Source: Litoribacter ruber
Lineage (GTDB): Bacteria > Bacteroidota > Bacteroidia > Cytophagales > Cyclobacteriaceae
Assembly (NCBI RefSeq): GCF_018500185.1
Contig: NZ_JAHBGI010000001.1
Span: forward strand, 1 to 64,000
DNA: 64,000 nucleotides
Reading direction: 5' to 3'
A program made the translations under genes and the position numbers. The notes below the pieces were generated by a model. The model ran no database searches, had not been told where the DNA came from, and saw only the letters and a program-made list of their open reading frames with translations. Positions 9,536-18,078 of the stretch are shown one piece after another. How positions within the stretch are numbered: the stretch's first letter is position 1; each line of letters opens with the position of its first letter.

Positions 9536-9784
9536 ATAAACTCCTAAACAGCGGAGCTAGGCCGTGGGTGCACAGGTGTTGGGACGTGAGGTTAGAGCAA
9601 GGACCTGCTGGGCGCGAAGATATAACAATGACAACCCCGACAACCGAGCCGAGGAGGCGAAGCCGACTTGCGGTGGGACAACCATGACAACCATGATTTG
9701 GCGCTAATTTTGCTCTAATCACAAATAATCCGTATTTTAGGCAAGACTAACGGTAATTTTTACACTTTAGGTTTAAAACATCAT

Positions 9785-10387
9785 ATGGCTTTTCGAAACC
9801 TCCTTCTTATAATATGCCTGCTCGCCCCCTCAGCCCTTATCACCCAACAAGCAGCAGCCCAAACCAGACAGCAACAGCGCGAGCTGCGTAGAGAGCTGCG
9901 TAAGCTTTCTCCGGAAGAATTTGATTCCATGAAAAACAGGCAGGCTGAATTGCAGCAGAAGGTAGAGGAGCTCAGCAGACAGACCAGCCAGCTCCAAGAG
10001 GATGTGCAGGGCAAGGAAAAGCAGATCAGTGAACTTAAAAATGAGCTTTCAAGGCTTCAAAAGGAGCTTGACCAAAGGAAGGAAGAGCTTATGGCATTGC
10101 GCCAAAAAGAAGAGCAGTGGAATGAAGGGGTGGTTTTTAGGGTTCAGATAGGTGCTTTTTCCGATTACGACTACAGCCACGCCACTGGCAGCAGCCCCCA
10201 GCTGCAATATGAAAAGACGGATGATTGGCACAAATACATCATGGGCAATTTCCGCTCCTACAAGGAAGCCGATGAACTCAAGAAGCATCTCCGCAAGACG
10301 GGCATCCGTGATGCCTGGATTGTGCCGTATAGGGATGGGGAAAGGGTGCCGTTGAGGGAAGTGCTGGATGAAGCTTTAGCGGATTGA
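9785..10387 (+). CDS. Secreted coiled-coil protein with SPOR-like C-terminus
   Basis: A 200-residue protein with a signal peptide ending AAAQ. Residues about 30-115 form a long charged heptad helix rich in Q, E, K and R, predicted as a coiled coil. The C-terminal segment from VVFRVQIGAFSDY through KYIMGNFRSYKEADELKK to IRDAWIVPYRDGERV resembles a SPOR domain, which binds denuded peptidoglycan at division sites. This suggests a periplasmic, wall-associated protein. The SPOR assignment rests on pattern only, and no gene name is justified. Confidence 0.75.
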   Translation: MAFRNLLLIICLLAPSALITQQAAAQTRQQQRELRRELRKLSPEEFDSMKNRQAELQQKVEELSRQTSQLQEDVQGKEKQISELKNELSRLQKELDQRKEELMALRQKEEQWNEGVVFRVQIGAFSDYDYSHATGSSPQLQYEKTDDWHKYIMGNFRSYKEADELKKHLRKTGIRDAWIVPYRDGERVPLREVLDEALAD

Positions 10388-10389
10388 CG

Positions 10390-10577
10390 TGTTCAATTCC
10401 CCCTTTGAAGAGCCTGTCCCGTGACTGGAAGGAAACGGGAGGGTTATTGGGATGTTATACGGATGTCACGGGTGGTTTTTAGCGTTAATTGAATGAAAAA
10501 TAATGCGTTAGACATCCCCCCCCTGCCCCCTCCCGAAGCGCTTCACTTATCGGGACTGACGCTTCAAAGGGGGAGTT
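10390..10577. repeat. Expanded CCCCCTTTGAAG inverted repeat
   Basis: Outer arms CAATTCCCCCTTTGAAG (from about 10394) and CTTCAAAGGGGGAGTTG (10561-10577) match the arms of the compact copy at 3697-3776. Here they enclose about 150 bp that include GACATCCCCCCCTGCCCCC and a small palindrome CCCGAAGCGCTTCACTTATCGGG. It looks like an element of the same family that has gained sequence between its arms. Confidence 0.6.
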
Positions 10578-10655
10578 GCTCAGGATATCGTACCGTAATT
10601 CCAAAACTGGAATACTTTTTGAAACCAACCTGATTATTAATTTTTAACCCAAGTC

Positions 10656-11354
10656 ATGAAAAAATTTTTATTGCTCTTTTCCGCAGTAGTTCTTTCCGTA
10701 TGTTCAACCGCCAATGCCCAGGATTATATTAATAGGAGTTATATATCCTTTGGGGCAGGGGGAGGCATGATGTATGCCGATAATACGGGTAATTTCAACC
10801 GTTTTCGATTTAATGTCAAGCCGGCCGTTTCCGCGGCCATCAACGCACAGCTTACCCGACACCTGGATTTGCGCGCCACCATCGGTACACAATGGCTGGA
10901 TAGTGGGGATTTTACCGGAGAAAACCGGGAAACCTGGGTTTCTTGGGGCGAACAGGGCCAGGCCTTCTTCTTCCGTGGAAACGCATATTTCGGAGATATC
11001 ACTCCGGTGATCAACTTTAACCCAAACACAGAAGGTAGAATAGGAAAGGTTGTTAACTATTATTTGGGCGTAGGTGTGGGCTATACTTATGTGGAAAGAC
11101 TACAGCGTACTATGCGTCCGGATTATACAATTCGTGAGCGCAATGCTGAAAACGGCTCTGTTTATATACCCGTAAGAATCGGTATGAGTACCAACCTTGA
11201 AAGCAAGTGGGATGTATCATTCGAGCTTTCCGCTCTCAATGCCTTGAGTTCTGACCTAGATGGACTCAATATCAACAGGACCACCGTGCCGATAGATGTA
11301 TTTGTACAATTTCAGATGATGATTGTAAGGTATATTAGTAGGGGGTATAAGTAA
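10656..11354 (+). CDS. Probable outer-membrane beta-barrel protein
   Basis: A 232-residue protein with a clear Sec signal peptide (MKKFLLLFSAVVLS, cleavage ANA before QDY). The mature part alternates polar and aromatic residues, is rich in Gly, Asn and Tyr, and ends in amphipathic strands (VFVQFQMMIVRYI), as expected for a small barrel. I recognise no named family. Likely location is the outer membrane. It is followed by the 104-bp repeat array. Confidence 0.7.
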   Translation: MKKFLLLFSAVVLSVCSTANAQDYINRSYISFGAGGGMMYADNTGNFNRFRFNVKPAVSAAINAQLTRHLDLRATIGTQWLDSGDFTGENRETWVSWGEQGQAFFFRGNAYFGDITPVINFNPNTEGRIGKVVNYYLGVGVGYTYVERLQRTMRPDYTIRERNAENGSVYIPVRIGMSTNLESKWDVSFELSALNALSSDLDGLNINRTTVPIDVFVQFQMMIVRYISRGYK

Positions 11355-11509
11355 TGTGCTAGGTACTAAGCAGTCACGAATGGCACTTTGCGGACAAAAT
11401 TGGTCACCAAGTCGCTCAAAGTATAATAGAAGTCGCACTAAGCTCCTTCGCGGAGACAAATTGGTCACAGAGTTAAATTAGAGTTAGGCACCGAGGTTCA
11501 CAGAACTTG

Positions 11510-11533
11510 TCCCGAGAGCAGAGCGAATCGGGA
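11510..11533. repeat. TCCCGA/TCGGGA hairpin
   Basis: Arms TCCCGA and TCGGGA around GAGCAGAGCGAA. The exact reverse-complement loop occurs in the hairpin at 31156-31183, and a variant (loop GTAGCGTAGCGAA) at 51318-51344. Confidence 0.65.
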
Positions 11534-11537
11534 GGTC

Positions 11538-12916
11538 TCTTCGTGGGAAGAAATTGGCCACGAAGGGCACAAAGGAAAAAACTTAGTGTCTTCGGGCCTT
11601 TGTAGCAAAAAAACACAGATTATTCGGATTTCACTGAGGCCTTTTCGTAGGTAGAAATTGGCCACGAGGGGCGCAATGAAAAAACTTAGTGTCTTCGGGC
11701 CTTTGTGGCAAAAAAAACACAGATTATTCGGATTTCACCGAGTCCTCTTGGTGGGAAGAAATTGGCCATGAAGGGCACAAAGAAAAAAACTATGTGTCTT
11801 CGGGCCTTTGTGGCAAAAAAAACACAGATTATTCGGATTTCACAGAGTCCTCCTGGAGGGAAGAAATTGGCCACGAAGGGCACAAAGAAAAAAACTATGT
11901 GTCTTCGGGCCTTTGTGGCAAAAAAAAACACAGATTATTCGGAGTTCACAGAGTCCTCATGGAGGGAAGAAATTGGCCATGAAGGGCACAAAGAAAAAAA
12001 CTATGTGTCTACGGGCCTTTGTGGCAAAAAAAAACACATATTATTCGGATTTCACAGAGTCCTCATGGAGGGAAGAAATAGGCCACGAAGGGCACAAAGA
12101 AAAAACTTAGTGTCTTCGGGCCTTTGTGGCAAAAAAAACACAGATTATTCGGATTTCACAGAGGCCTTTTCGTAGGTAGAAATTGGCCGCGAGGGGCGCA
12201 AGGAAAAAACTTAGTGTCTTCGGGCCTTTGTAGCAAAAAAACACAGATTATTCGGATTTCACAGAGGCCTCTTGGTAGGTAGAAATTGGCCGCGAGGGGC
12301 GCAAGGAAAAAACTTAGTGTCTTCGGGCCTTTGTAGCAAAAAAACACTGATTATTCGGATTTCACCGAGTCCTCATGGAGGGAAGAAATAGGCCCCGAAG
12401 GGCACAAAGAAAAAAGTTAGTGTCTTCGAGCCTTTGTGGCAAAAAAAATCACTGATTTTTCGGTTTTCACAGAGTCCTCATGGAGGGTAGAAATTGGCCA
12501 CGAAGGGCACAAAGAAAAAAGTTAGTGTCTTCGAGCCTTTGTGGCAAAAAAAACACAGATTATTCGGATTTCACAGAGTCCTCATGGAGGGAAGAAATAG
12601 GCCACGAAGGGCACAAAGAAAAAACTTAGTGTCTTCGGGCCTTTGTAGCAAAAAAACACAGATTATTCGGATTTCACAGAGTCCTCATGGAGGGAAGAAA
12701 TTGGAAACGAAGGGCACAAAGAAAAAACTTAGTGTCTTCGAGCCTTTGTGGCAAAAAAAAACAGATTATTCGGATTTCACAGAGTCCTCATGGAGGGAAG
12801 AAAATGGCCACGAAGGGCACAAAGAAAAAAACTTAGTGTCTTCGGGCCTTTGTGGCAAAAAAAACACAGATTATTCGGATTTCACAGAGTCCTCATGGAG
12901 GGAAGAAATTGGAAAG
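11538..12916. repeat. Tandem array of 13 units, period 103-106 bp
   Basis: The marker GTGTCTTCGGGCCTTTGT (some copies GTCTTCGAGCC or GTCTACGGGCC) starts at 11586, 11689, 11794, 11899, 12005, 12110, 12214, 12317, 12420, 12525, 12629, 12732 and 12836. Each unit also carries GGCCACGAAGGGCACAAAG, an A-run, CACAGATTATTCGGATTTCA and TCCTCATGGAGGGAAGAAAT. GCCACGAAGG can pair with CCTTTGTGGC inside each unit, allowing a hairpin. Two subtypes exist, one with CCTCATGGAGGG and one with GCCTTTTCGTAGGTAG plus GGCCGCGAGGGGCGC. Unit lengths drift between 103 and 106, so no single reading frame is kept. Confidence 0.95.
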
Positions 12917-12931
12917 CATTTTTATTAACTT

Positions 12932-12952
12932 AGTACATAATACTTAGTACAA
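12932..12952. repeat. Heptamer array, AGTACNN type
   Basis: AGTACAT-AATACTT-AGTACAA, three units of exactly 7 bp, just after the 104-bp array. Confidence 0.65.
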
Positions 12953-12957
12953 CAAAA

Positions 12958-12990
12958 AAGAGGCTGTCCCAACTCATAGGACAGCCTCTT
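12958..12990 (-). terminator. Terminator of the M20 dipeptidase gene
   Basis: A perfect 12-bp stem AAGAGGCTGTCC / GGACAGCCTCTT with loop CAACTCATA. On the minus strand it is followed by a T-run. It lies 16 nt beyond the dipeptidase stop codon. Confidence 0.85.
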
Positions 12991-13006
12991 CTTTGTTATC
13001 AAGCCT

Positions 13007-14392
13007 TTACTTCGCACTTTCTCTGAAGTATTTGAAGAACATGGCGATGGTCTCGATGCCCATGAAGTAGTTCTTGACGCCATAGTGCTCGTTTGGTGAG
13101 TGGATTGCATCTGTATCCAAACCGAAGCCTAAAAGAATGGGATCCAAACCTAGTTCCTTTTGGAAAAGGGAGGTGATTGGAATCGAACCGCCCTCTCTTG
13201 TTGGGATGGCTTTTTTGCCAAAGGCTTCCATGATCGCTGATTCGGCAGCTTTGTAGCCTGGGCTATCTGTAGGTACCACTGCTGGATGGCCACCGTGATG
13301 TGGGGTTACCTTTACTTTTACAGCATCAGGTGCGATGGATTCAAAGTGCTTTTGGAATAGTTCGGCAATTTCCTTGTGATCCTGGTTTGGCACCAATCTC
13401 ATGGAGATTTTTGCGTAGGCTTTTGATGGCAATACGGTTTTGGCTCCTTCTCCGGTATATCCTCCCCAGATGCCGTTAACATCTAAAGTTGGGCGAATTC
13501 CGGTTCGTTCAAGTGTGGTAAAGCCTTTCTCTCCATGGACGGCATTGATGTCCAGCTTTTTTCTATAGTCGATTTCGTCAAATGGAGCTTTGTTTAACTG
13601 CTCGCGGTAAGCGGCGGAAAGCTCTTCCACCTTGTCGTAAAATCCTGGGATGGTGATGTGGTTGTTTTCATCCTGCAGGGAGGCAATCATTTTGCAAAGG
13701 ATGTTGATTGGGTTGGCCACAGCTCCTCCGTAAGTACCACTGTGAAGGTCACGGTTAGGCCCGGTTACTTCTACCTCCATATAGGCCAGTCCTCTCAATC
13801 CAACCGTGATAGATGGGTTTTCAAGTGAAAGCATACTGGTATCGGATATCAAAATGACATCAGCGGCGAGTTTTTCCTTGTTTTCCTTTACAAAGATATC
13901 CAAGTTGCTGGAGCCAACTTCTTCTTCACCCTCGATCATAAATTTAATGTTGCAGGTAAGTTCGTTGGTCTGCATCATAGCTTCAAAAGCTTTGACGTGC
14001 ATGTAGAACTGGCCTTTGTCATCGGCTGATCCTCGGGCAAAGATGGCGCCTTCGGGGTGCATCTCGGTTTTTTTGATCACCGGTTCAAAAGGTGGGGAAT
14101 CCCAAAGTTCATACGGATCTGCCGGCTGCACATCGTAATGGCCATACACCAAAACGGTTGGTGCTGAGGGGTCGATGATTTTTTCACCGTAAACGATCGG
14201 GTAGCCCGCAGTTTGGCAAACTTCAACTTTATCTGCGCCTGCTTTTTCAAGACTATCCTTCACAAATTCCGCTGCCGCCATCACATCCCCTTTGAATTTC
14301 GGGTCGGCGCTGACTGAAGGAATGCGGAGAAGGTCTAAAAGTTCGTTCAGGAATTTCTCCTGGTTGTCGTGGATATATTGTTTTACTGCCAT
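13007..14392 (-). CDS. M20 family dipeptidase
   Basis: A 461-residue cytoplasmic metallopeptidase of the M20 (carnosinase-like, CNDP) group, cleaving dipeptides with two metal ions. Metal ligands and catalytic residues are visible: VLVYGHYDVQPAD (His85, Asp87), ARGSADDKGQ (Asp124), MIEGEEEVGSSN (Glu156/157) and the dimerisation-domain motif DLHSGTYGGAVANP. The length fits the family. It stands alone with its own terminator. Together with the epimerase and M14 peptidase nearby it would suit peptide recycling, but that link is inference. Confidence 0.93.
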   Translation of the reverse strand: MAVKQYIHDNQEKFLNELLDLLRIPSVSADPKFKGDVMAAAEFVKDSLEKAGADKVEVCQTAGYPIVYGEKIIDPSAPTVLVYGHYDVQPADPYELWDSPPFEPVIKKTEMHPEGAIFARGSADDKGQFYMHVKAFEAMMQTNELTCNIKFMIEGEEEVGSSNLDIFVKENKEKLAADVILISDTSMLSLENPSITVGLRGLAYMEVEVTGPNRDLHSGTYGGAVANPINILCKMIASLQDENNHITIPGFYDKVEELSAAYREQLNKAPFDEIDYRKKLDINAVHGEKGFTTLERTGIRPTLDVNGIWGGYTGEGAKTVLPSKAYAKISMRLVPNQDHKEIAELFQKHFESIAPDAVKVKVTPHHGGHPAVVPTDSPGYKAAESAIMEAFGKKAIPTREGGSIPITSLFQKELGLDPILLGFGLDTDAIHSPNEHYGVKNYFMGIETIAMFFKYFRESAK

Positions 14393-14656
14393 TTTGTTGG
14401 TTTTTCGTGTAAATATGGTGCGAAATTACGGTTTTAAATGGAGAGATGAAAATGGGGAGAGACGGGAGACCGACGAAGGAAATGGGTCACAAAGGGCACG
14501 GATCGGAAAACGCCTCTCATCCCCACCCGTGACTGGCCTGAAGTAGAACAATGACAACCATGATAACCGAGCAGGCAAGGCGAAGTTTACCGACCTCGGA
14601 AGGCCGACCCACGGCGGGACAACCATGACAACCACGTTGCTAATAACGTAAATACG

Positions 14657-14693
14657 CCTTCCAGGTCTGCGGAACATCACGAGACCTGGAAGG
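14657..14693. repeat. CCTTCCAGGTC hairpin, second copy
   Basis: Perfect 12-bp stem CCTTCCAGGTCT / AGACCTGGAAGG. Same palindrome as the terminator at 4622-4665. Confidence 0.7.
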
Positions 14694-14769
14694 TTTCAGG
14701 CGGGTCTAGATTGCTTCAGTCGTGCCTCCTTCGCAAGGACGGTTCCCGACATGCCTAAACGCTTAGACC

Positions 14770-14799
14770 GTCTCGCTTGAGGCGCAGCCGAAAGCGGAT
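14770..14799. repeat. Palindromic repeat copy B4
   Basis: GTCTCGCTT ... AAGCGGAT around GAGGCGCAGCCGA, followed by ATTAACCTTCTAAAC. One arm base is changed relative to the copies at 9209 and 9506. Confidence 0.65.
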
Positions 14800-14860
14800 A
14801 TTAACCTTCTAAACTACTAAGTCGCTTGAGGGCGGAAACTGCGGTTGAGGCCAGAAGTAT

Positions 14861-14888
14861 CTTGGTACCTGGTACATGGTACTTGGTA
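14861..14888. repeat. Heptamer array, NNTGGTA type
   Basis: CTTGGTA-CCTGGTA-CATGGTA-CTTGGTA, four units of exactly 7 bp, upstream of ridA. Confidence 0.75.
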
Positions 14889-14966
14889 CCCTCATGAATT
14901 CTCGCAAAAAATATGTTTTCCCACTGTTATGATTTAATTTTAAGTGCTAAAAAATAACAGAACCTG

Positions 14967-15350
14967 ATGTCGAAAAGAATAATTAACTCAAAGGCGGCGC
15001 CGGCGCCAATTGGGCCGTATAGCCAGGCGGTGGAAGCTCATGGAACCCTTTATATTTCTGGGCAGATTGCGCTGGATGCGGATAGCGGCGAACTGGTGAA
15101 TGAGAACATCACTGAAGAAACGCACATGGTGATGAAAAACCTTGATGCCGTACTCACTGAGGCGGGCTACAGCTTTGCCGATGTGGTGAAGTGTTCCATT
15201 TTCATCAAAAGCATGGATGATTTTGCCACCATCAATGAGGCTTATGGGCAGTATTTCAAACAAAATCCCCCTGCAAGGGAAACGGTGGAGGTAAGCAAAC
15301 TCCCTAAAAATGTAAATGTAGAAATTTCCTGTATTGCGGTGAAAGGGTAA
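14967..15350 (+). CDS. ridA: RidA family enamine/imine deaminase
   Basis: A 127-residue YjgF/YER057c/UK114 protein that hydrolyses reactive 2-aminoacrylate-type enamines released by PLP enzymes. Signatures are APAPIGPYSQAV near the N-terminus, LYISGQIALD, and the C-terminal PPARETVEVSKLPKNVNVEI, whose Arg binds the carboxylate of the substrate. Length is standard. A membrane protein gene follows after 39 nt. Confidence 0.95.
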   Translation: MSKRIINSKAAPAPIGPYSQAVEAHGTLYISGQIALDADSGELVNENITEETHMVMKNLDAVLTEAGYSFADVVKCSIFIKSMDDFATINEAYGQYFKQNPPARETVEVSKLPKNVNVEISCIAVKG

Positions 15351-15389
15351 ACTTTTAGGCATTCAGATTGTTTTTTTGGTGTGAACTTC

Positions 15390-15863
15390 ATGCCTGTACA
15401 TACCGAGATCTTAGTTTCCAGCCTTTCCCAAAGGGAAGTAGTCAAAAGGCTGGACCTGATGACTAGGGAGGTGAACTATCTGGATTATGAGGAGTATAAC
15501 CACAAGCAAAAATTCAACGGAAAGGTGAAATTGGATTCATTTCACCTTTCCCTGAAAGGGGACAAGGCCGACACCTTCCTGCCCCTTATCACCGGGAAAA
15601 TAGAATCCACCCATCAGGGTAGCATTTTGTTCATTTCCTATTCTCTATTCCCTGGAGCCATATTTTTCCTTTATATCTGGCTTGCCATTACCATGCTGAT
15701 GGGCATGTATTTTACTTTTTTGGAAGACAACCTCTTATTTGGAACCATTAGCTTGCTTATCGGTCTCGCCAACATGGCCTTTGCCTGGCACCATTTCAGC
15801 CGAAAAGTCAAAAAATCCCAGAAGATCTTCCATAAAATGCTTGATTTGCAGAACAAGGATTAG
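15390..15863 (+). CDS. Small membrane protein, unknown function
   Basis: A 157-residue protein counted from the ATG at 15390, an internal start chosen over 15381. About 70 polar residues are followed by two hydrophobic segments (from ILFISYSLFPGAIFFLYIW and from LLFGTISLLIGLANMAFAW) and a short basic tail KVKKSQKIFHK. It is probably an inner-membrane protein with a cytoplasmic N-domain. No family is recognised. Proximity to ridA suggests a shared transcript. A GGCCGC/GCGGCC hairpin (15863-15878) follows directly. Confidence 0.65.
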   Translation: MPVHTEILVSSLSQREVVKRLDLMTREVNYLDYEEYNHKQKFNGKVKLDSFHLSLKGDKADTFLPLITGKIESTHQGSILFISYSLFPGAIFFLYIWLAITMLMGMYFTFLEDNLLFGTISLLIGLANMAFAWHHFSRKVKKSQKIFHKMLDLQNKD

Positions 15864-15878
15864 GCCGCTGATGCGGCC

Positions 15879-15958
15879 GTTTATAGTTTATAGCTTAAAG
15901 TTTAACGTCCCTTTAAACCATAATCGTCCCGCCCAGCGGGACAATAAACCATAACCCA
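15879..15958. repeat. Heptamer array around a 7-bp-stem hairpin
   Basis: GTTTATA-GTTTATA-GCTTAAA-GTTTAAC (15879-15906) are four 7-bp units. They are followed by the hairpin GTCCCGC-CCA-GCGGGAC (15926-15942) and AATAAACCATAACC. The reverse complement of the right half occurs at 29373-29425, where the stem is GTTCCGC/GCGGAAC, a compensated base-pair change. Confidence 0.75.
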
Positions 15959-15959
15959 A

Positions 15960-16889
15960 TTATCTTTCAGCGAGCATAATGTTGGGGTATTCGGCCATGT
16001 GGATGGCCATGGAATGGTTGTCGTCGATTTCCTTGATCTGGAAGGTCATGTCTGTTTTATCGGTTTTGCTGATGTAATTCATCTCCAGGATGTTGCCGCT
16101 TGGGAGATTGGAGAAAGCTTCAGAGGATTGGCCTTTGAATTTTTGGTTGAAATAGGGGCTGCTGTTTCCCCAAAAGGCAGCGGCACCTTCAATTGGTTCT
16201 TTGGTCACCCAATAGGTGCTGCGATATTCCTCATTTTCCACCTCATATTCCTCGCAAAGGTGGCCTAACAGGGTTTTGGTGTTTCCTGTTTTCTTGAAAT
16301 CAAGATTCTCAAAATCCTCCACATCTTCGGGGTTTTCTGCATCTTCCGGCATGGCTGCTGCCAGTTCCTCCCAATTGATGGAATAGGCCATACTCTGCCG
16401 TTCTCCATCTTTTTCCATAAGGATAATCGTGGCGTCATTTTTCACATCGAAGATCATGAACATTTGCTCAGCCTCTTGGCTTTCCATGCGTACAGCGGTG
16501 TATTCATTGCTTTTGCTGAGGTAGGAGTGCATGACCATCGGGTCCATGTTCTTGCCTTTGTTGTCTTTGCCGGTGATTTCCACCACCGCCCTGCCGTCAA
16601 ATTCATACATGTCCTCAGTCGTTACGTCCATGTTCATGCTGTTGATGACTTTGCTCCAGTCCACAGGCCGGCCTTGGGCGTCTGTTTGCTCGCCAAAAAT
16701 GGATACCCAGGTTTTTTCCACTTGCCGTTCCATGGCTTTTTCCACTTCTTTTTCCACCTTCCGCTCCACCACCCGGGAGGCAGCCCTTTCGGCGGTCCTC
16801 TTGATGCGGTTCATAAACTGGGCTTGGCAGATTTCAGTGGAACAAAATAACAATGCTAAAATCAGGGGGGATAATATACGGAGTTTCAT
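15960..16889 (-). CDS. DUF4412 domain secreted protein
   Basis: A 309-residue protein with a signal peptide (cleavage near CQAQ). Residues about 28-62 form a strongly charged helix rich in R, E, K and V with a VEKxVEK-like period, and the rest is the DUF4412 region. DUF4412 proteins are periplasmic or outer-membrane-associated and of unknown function. The beta-rich C-terminal part (for example MNYISKTDKTDMTFQI) resembles lipid-binding LolA-like folds, but that is only an impression. Confidence 0.75.
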   Translation of the reverse strand: MKLRILSPLILALLFCSTEICQAQFMNRIKRTAERAASRVVERKVEKEVEKAMERQVEKTWVSIFGEQTDAQGRPVDWSKVINSMNMDVTTEDMYEFDGRAVVEITGKDNKGKNMDPMVMHSYLSKSNEYTAVRMESQEAEQMFMIFDVKNDATIILMEKDGERQSMAYSINWEELAAAMPEDAENPEDVEDFENLDFKKTGNTKTLLGHLCEEYEVENEEYRSTYWVTKEPIEGAAAFWGNSSPYFNQKFKGQSSEAFSNLPSGNILEMNYISKTDKTDMTFQIKEIDDNHSMAIHMAEYPNIMLAER

Positions 16890-16999
16890 GGCGGTAAAGT
16901 TTTGTAGTGGATATACCTATAAACTTACCAATAATCCGTGTAAAAGTCTAGTAATTAAGGGGTTTCGTTGAGTAAGTATGGAGTTTGGTTAAGCGTTGC

Positions 17000-18052
17000 T
17001 CAGAGGTTGTTGAGAATAGCAGCCAGCTTTTCAAGGTCGGCCTTCTTGTGATAGCCTGAAAGCACGATGCGGTTTACCGCCGGGTCATCTAAAAAGGGGT
17101 AGGGGAAGGAACTGATGATGATGCTATTTTGGGCCAATATTTCCACCCAGGCTTCATTTTCGAAGGTGAAAACGGGGTATCCTTCCAAGGATTTGATAGC
17201 GGGATTTTCCTGTGTCAATGATCGGAAATACCGGATATTTTCCAAAAGCTTTTCCCGTTGCTGCCCAAAATAATTTTGCCCTTCCAAAAAGGCCTCAAAA
17301 AAGGCTGGAGGGGGAGGTGAGGCAGTTCGGAACTTGATTTCAGATTGGAGTTTTTTGATGAAATATTCGGGTCCAAGAACTATCCCACCAGGCATTCCCA
17401 AGCCTTTTCCCAATGAGCCGCATGTGATAACGGCGACTTCGGGAGTGGCATGTTGGGAGTAAGTGCCAAAGATTCCTTTTCCCAATACCCCAAAAGCGTG
17501 GCTGTCGTCGATCAATAAGGTATATCGGTTTTTGGGAGAAAGCTTTTCCACCCAACCGAATTTATGCTCTTGCAGCATCAAAGGATCCACCGCATTGCTG
17601 ATGAAGGCGATATGTTTGCCCTTGTAGCCGTGGGATATGGTGATGCAGTGGTTTTCCCATTCTTCCATGGTCATGGAGGAGATGAATCCTTCATCGTTTG
17701 GCTGGATGGCCGGGTGGGCGTCTGGGGAGACAATCACAATGTCAGCAGACTTTTTGAGGGTTTTCACAGCAATGGATCCTGCCAGGAAACCGCTACTCAA
17801 GAGCAGGCCGGCCTCCGCTTCTGCCTGCTCTGCAAAATATTCTTCAAATTTCCCATAGACTTCCAACTGCACATTGCTGCTCCTGCTGGAACCGTGGTTG
17901 AGGCCGTATTTGCGGATGGCGTTTACCACCAGGTCTTCAAATTCCTTTACAGAGCCTATACCCAAATAATTTGTGCCACTGAAATAAAGGTAGTCCTGCT
18001 CACCGCTGGAGATGCTTCTGTCAGGTTTGGCGTCTATGGGGTAGTGTTTCAT
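17000..18052 (-). CDS. PLP-dependent aminotransferase class I/II (oxoamine-synthase-like)
   Basis: A 350-residue fold-type I PLP enzyme of the alpha-oxoamine synthase group (BioF/KBL-like). The PLP lysine is Lys216 in GSLGKGLGMPGG. LLIDDSHAFGVLG gives the cofactor Asp/His pair (Asp183, His185), and LNHGSSRSSNV is the substrate-side loop. It is shorter than BioF or KBL (about 390), mainly in the C-terminal domain, so the exact reaction is open. I start at the ATG at 18052. An apparent longer frame upstream only shadows the epimerase gene. It starts 26 nt after the epimerase stop, on the same strand. Confidence 0.85.
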   Translation of the reverse strand: MKHYPIDAKPDRSISSGEQDYLYFSGTNYLGIGSVKEFEDLVVNAIRKYGLNHGSSRSSNVQLEVYGKFEEYFAEQAEAEAGLLLSSGFLAGSIAVKTLKKSADIVIVSPDAHPAIQPNDEGFISSMTMEEWENHCITISHGYKGKHIAFISNAVDPLMLQEHKFGWVEKLSPKNRYTLLIDDSHAFGVLGKGIFGTYSQHATPEVAVITCGSLGKGLGMPGGIVLGPEYFIKKLQSEIKFRTASPPPPAFFEAFLEGQNYFGQQREKLLENIRYFRSLTQENPAIKSLEGYPVFTFENEAWVEILAQNSIIISSFPYPFLDDPAVNRIVLSGYHKKADLEKLAAILNNL

Positions 18053-18078
18053 TGATTTCGGGGGTTTGGGGACCGGAT

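Larger units (their letters stand above)
9090..9784. other. Gene-free repeat-rich interval
   Basis: No credible gene. It contains three GCGCAGC-loop palindromes: 9209-9238, 9307-9335 (opposite orientation) and 9506-9535. Each has TAAACTTCTAAAC or TTTAGGAGTTTAG next to it. The segment 9624-9694 has the ACAATGACAACC pattern also seen near 5.1 and 14.6 kb. A sequence TAATTTTG at 9705-9712 resembles a -7 element but lacks a -33 partner at the right distance. Confidence 0.7.
11355..13006. other. 1.65-kb gene-free interval holding the tandem array
   Basis: Non-coding. From 11355 there is a short heptamer trace (GTGCTAG-GTACTAA), then degenerate relatives of the repeat unit, a TCCCGA/TCGGGA hairpin (11510-11533), the 104-bp array (11538-12916), a heptamer array (12932-12952) and a terminator hairpin (12958-12990). 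Confidence 0.8.
14393..14966. other. Gene-free repeat-rich interval
   Basis: No gene seen. It contains CACAAAGGGCAC (a fragment like the 104-bp unit), an ACAATGACAACC segment (about 14546-14636) closely matching 5.0-5.1 kb, and an AACCTTCCAGGTC-family hairpin (14657-14693). It also holds palindrome B4 (14770-14799) and a heptamer array (14861-14888). Confidence 0.7.

Noticed and set aside
9705-9712. TAATTTTG as a promoter for the 9785 gene
   Set aside because: No -33 TTTG at 19-21 nt upstream.
11538-12916. CRISPR array
   Set aside because: Units are contiguous and similar along their whole length. There are no unique spacers and no cas genes nearby.
11689-12928. Open frames of 60-156 codons through the 104-bp array
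   Set aside because: They only read the repeat in different frames, and unit lengths of 103-106 bp break the frame repeatedly. No start context or family match.
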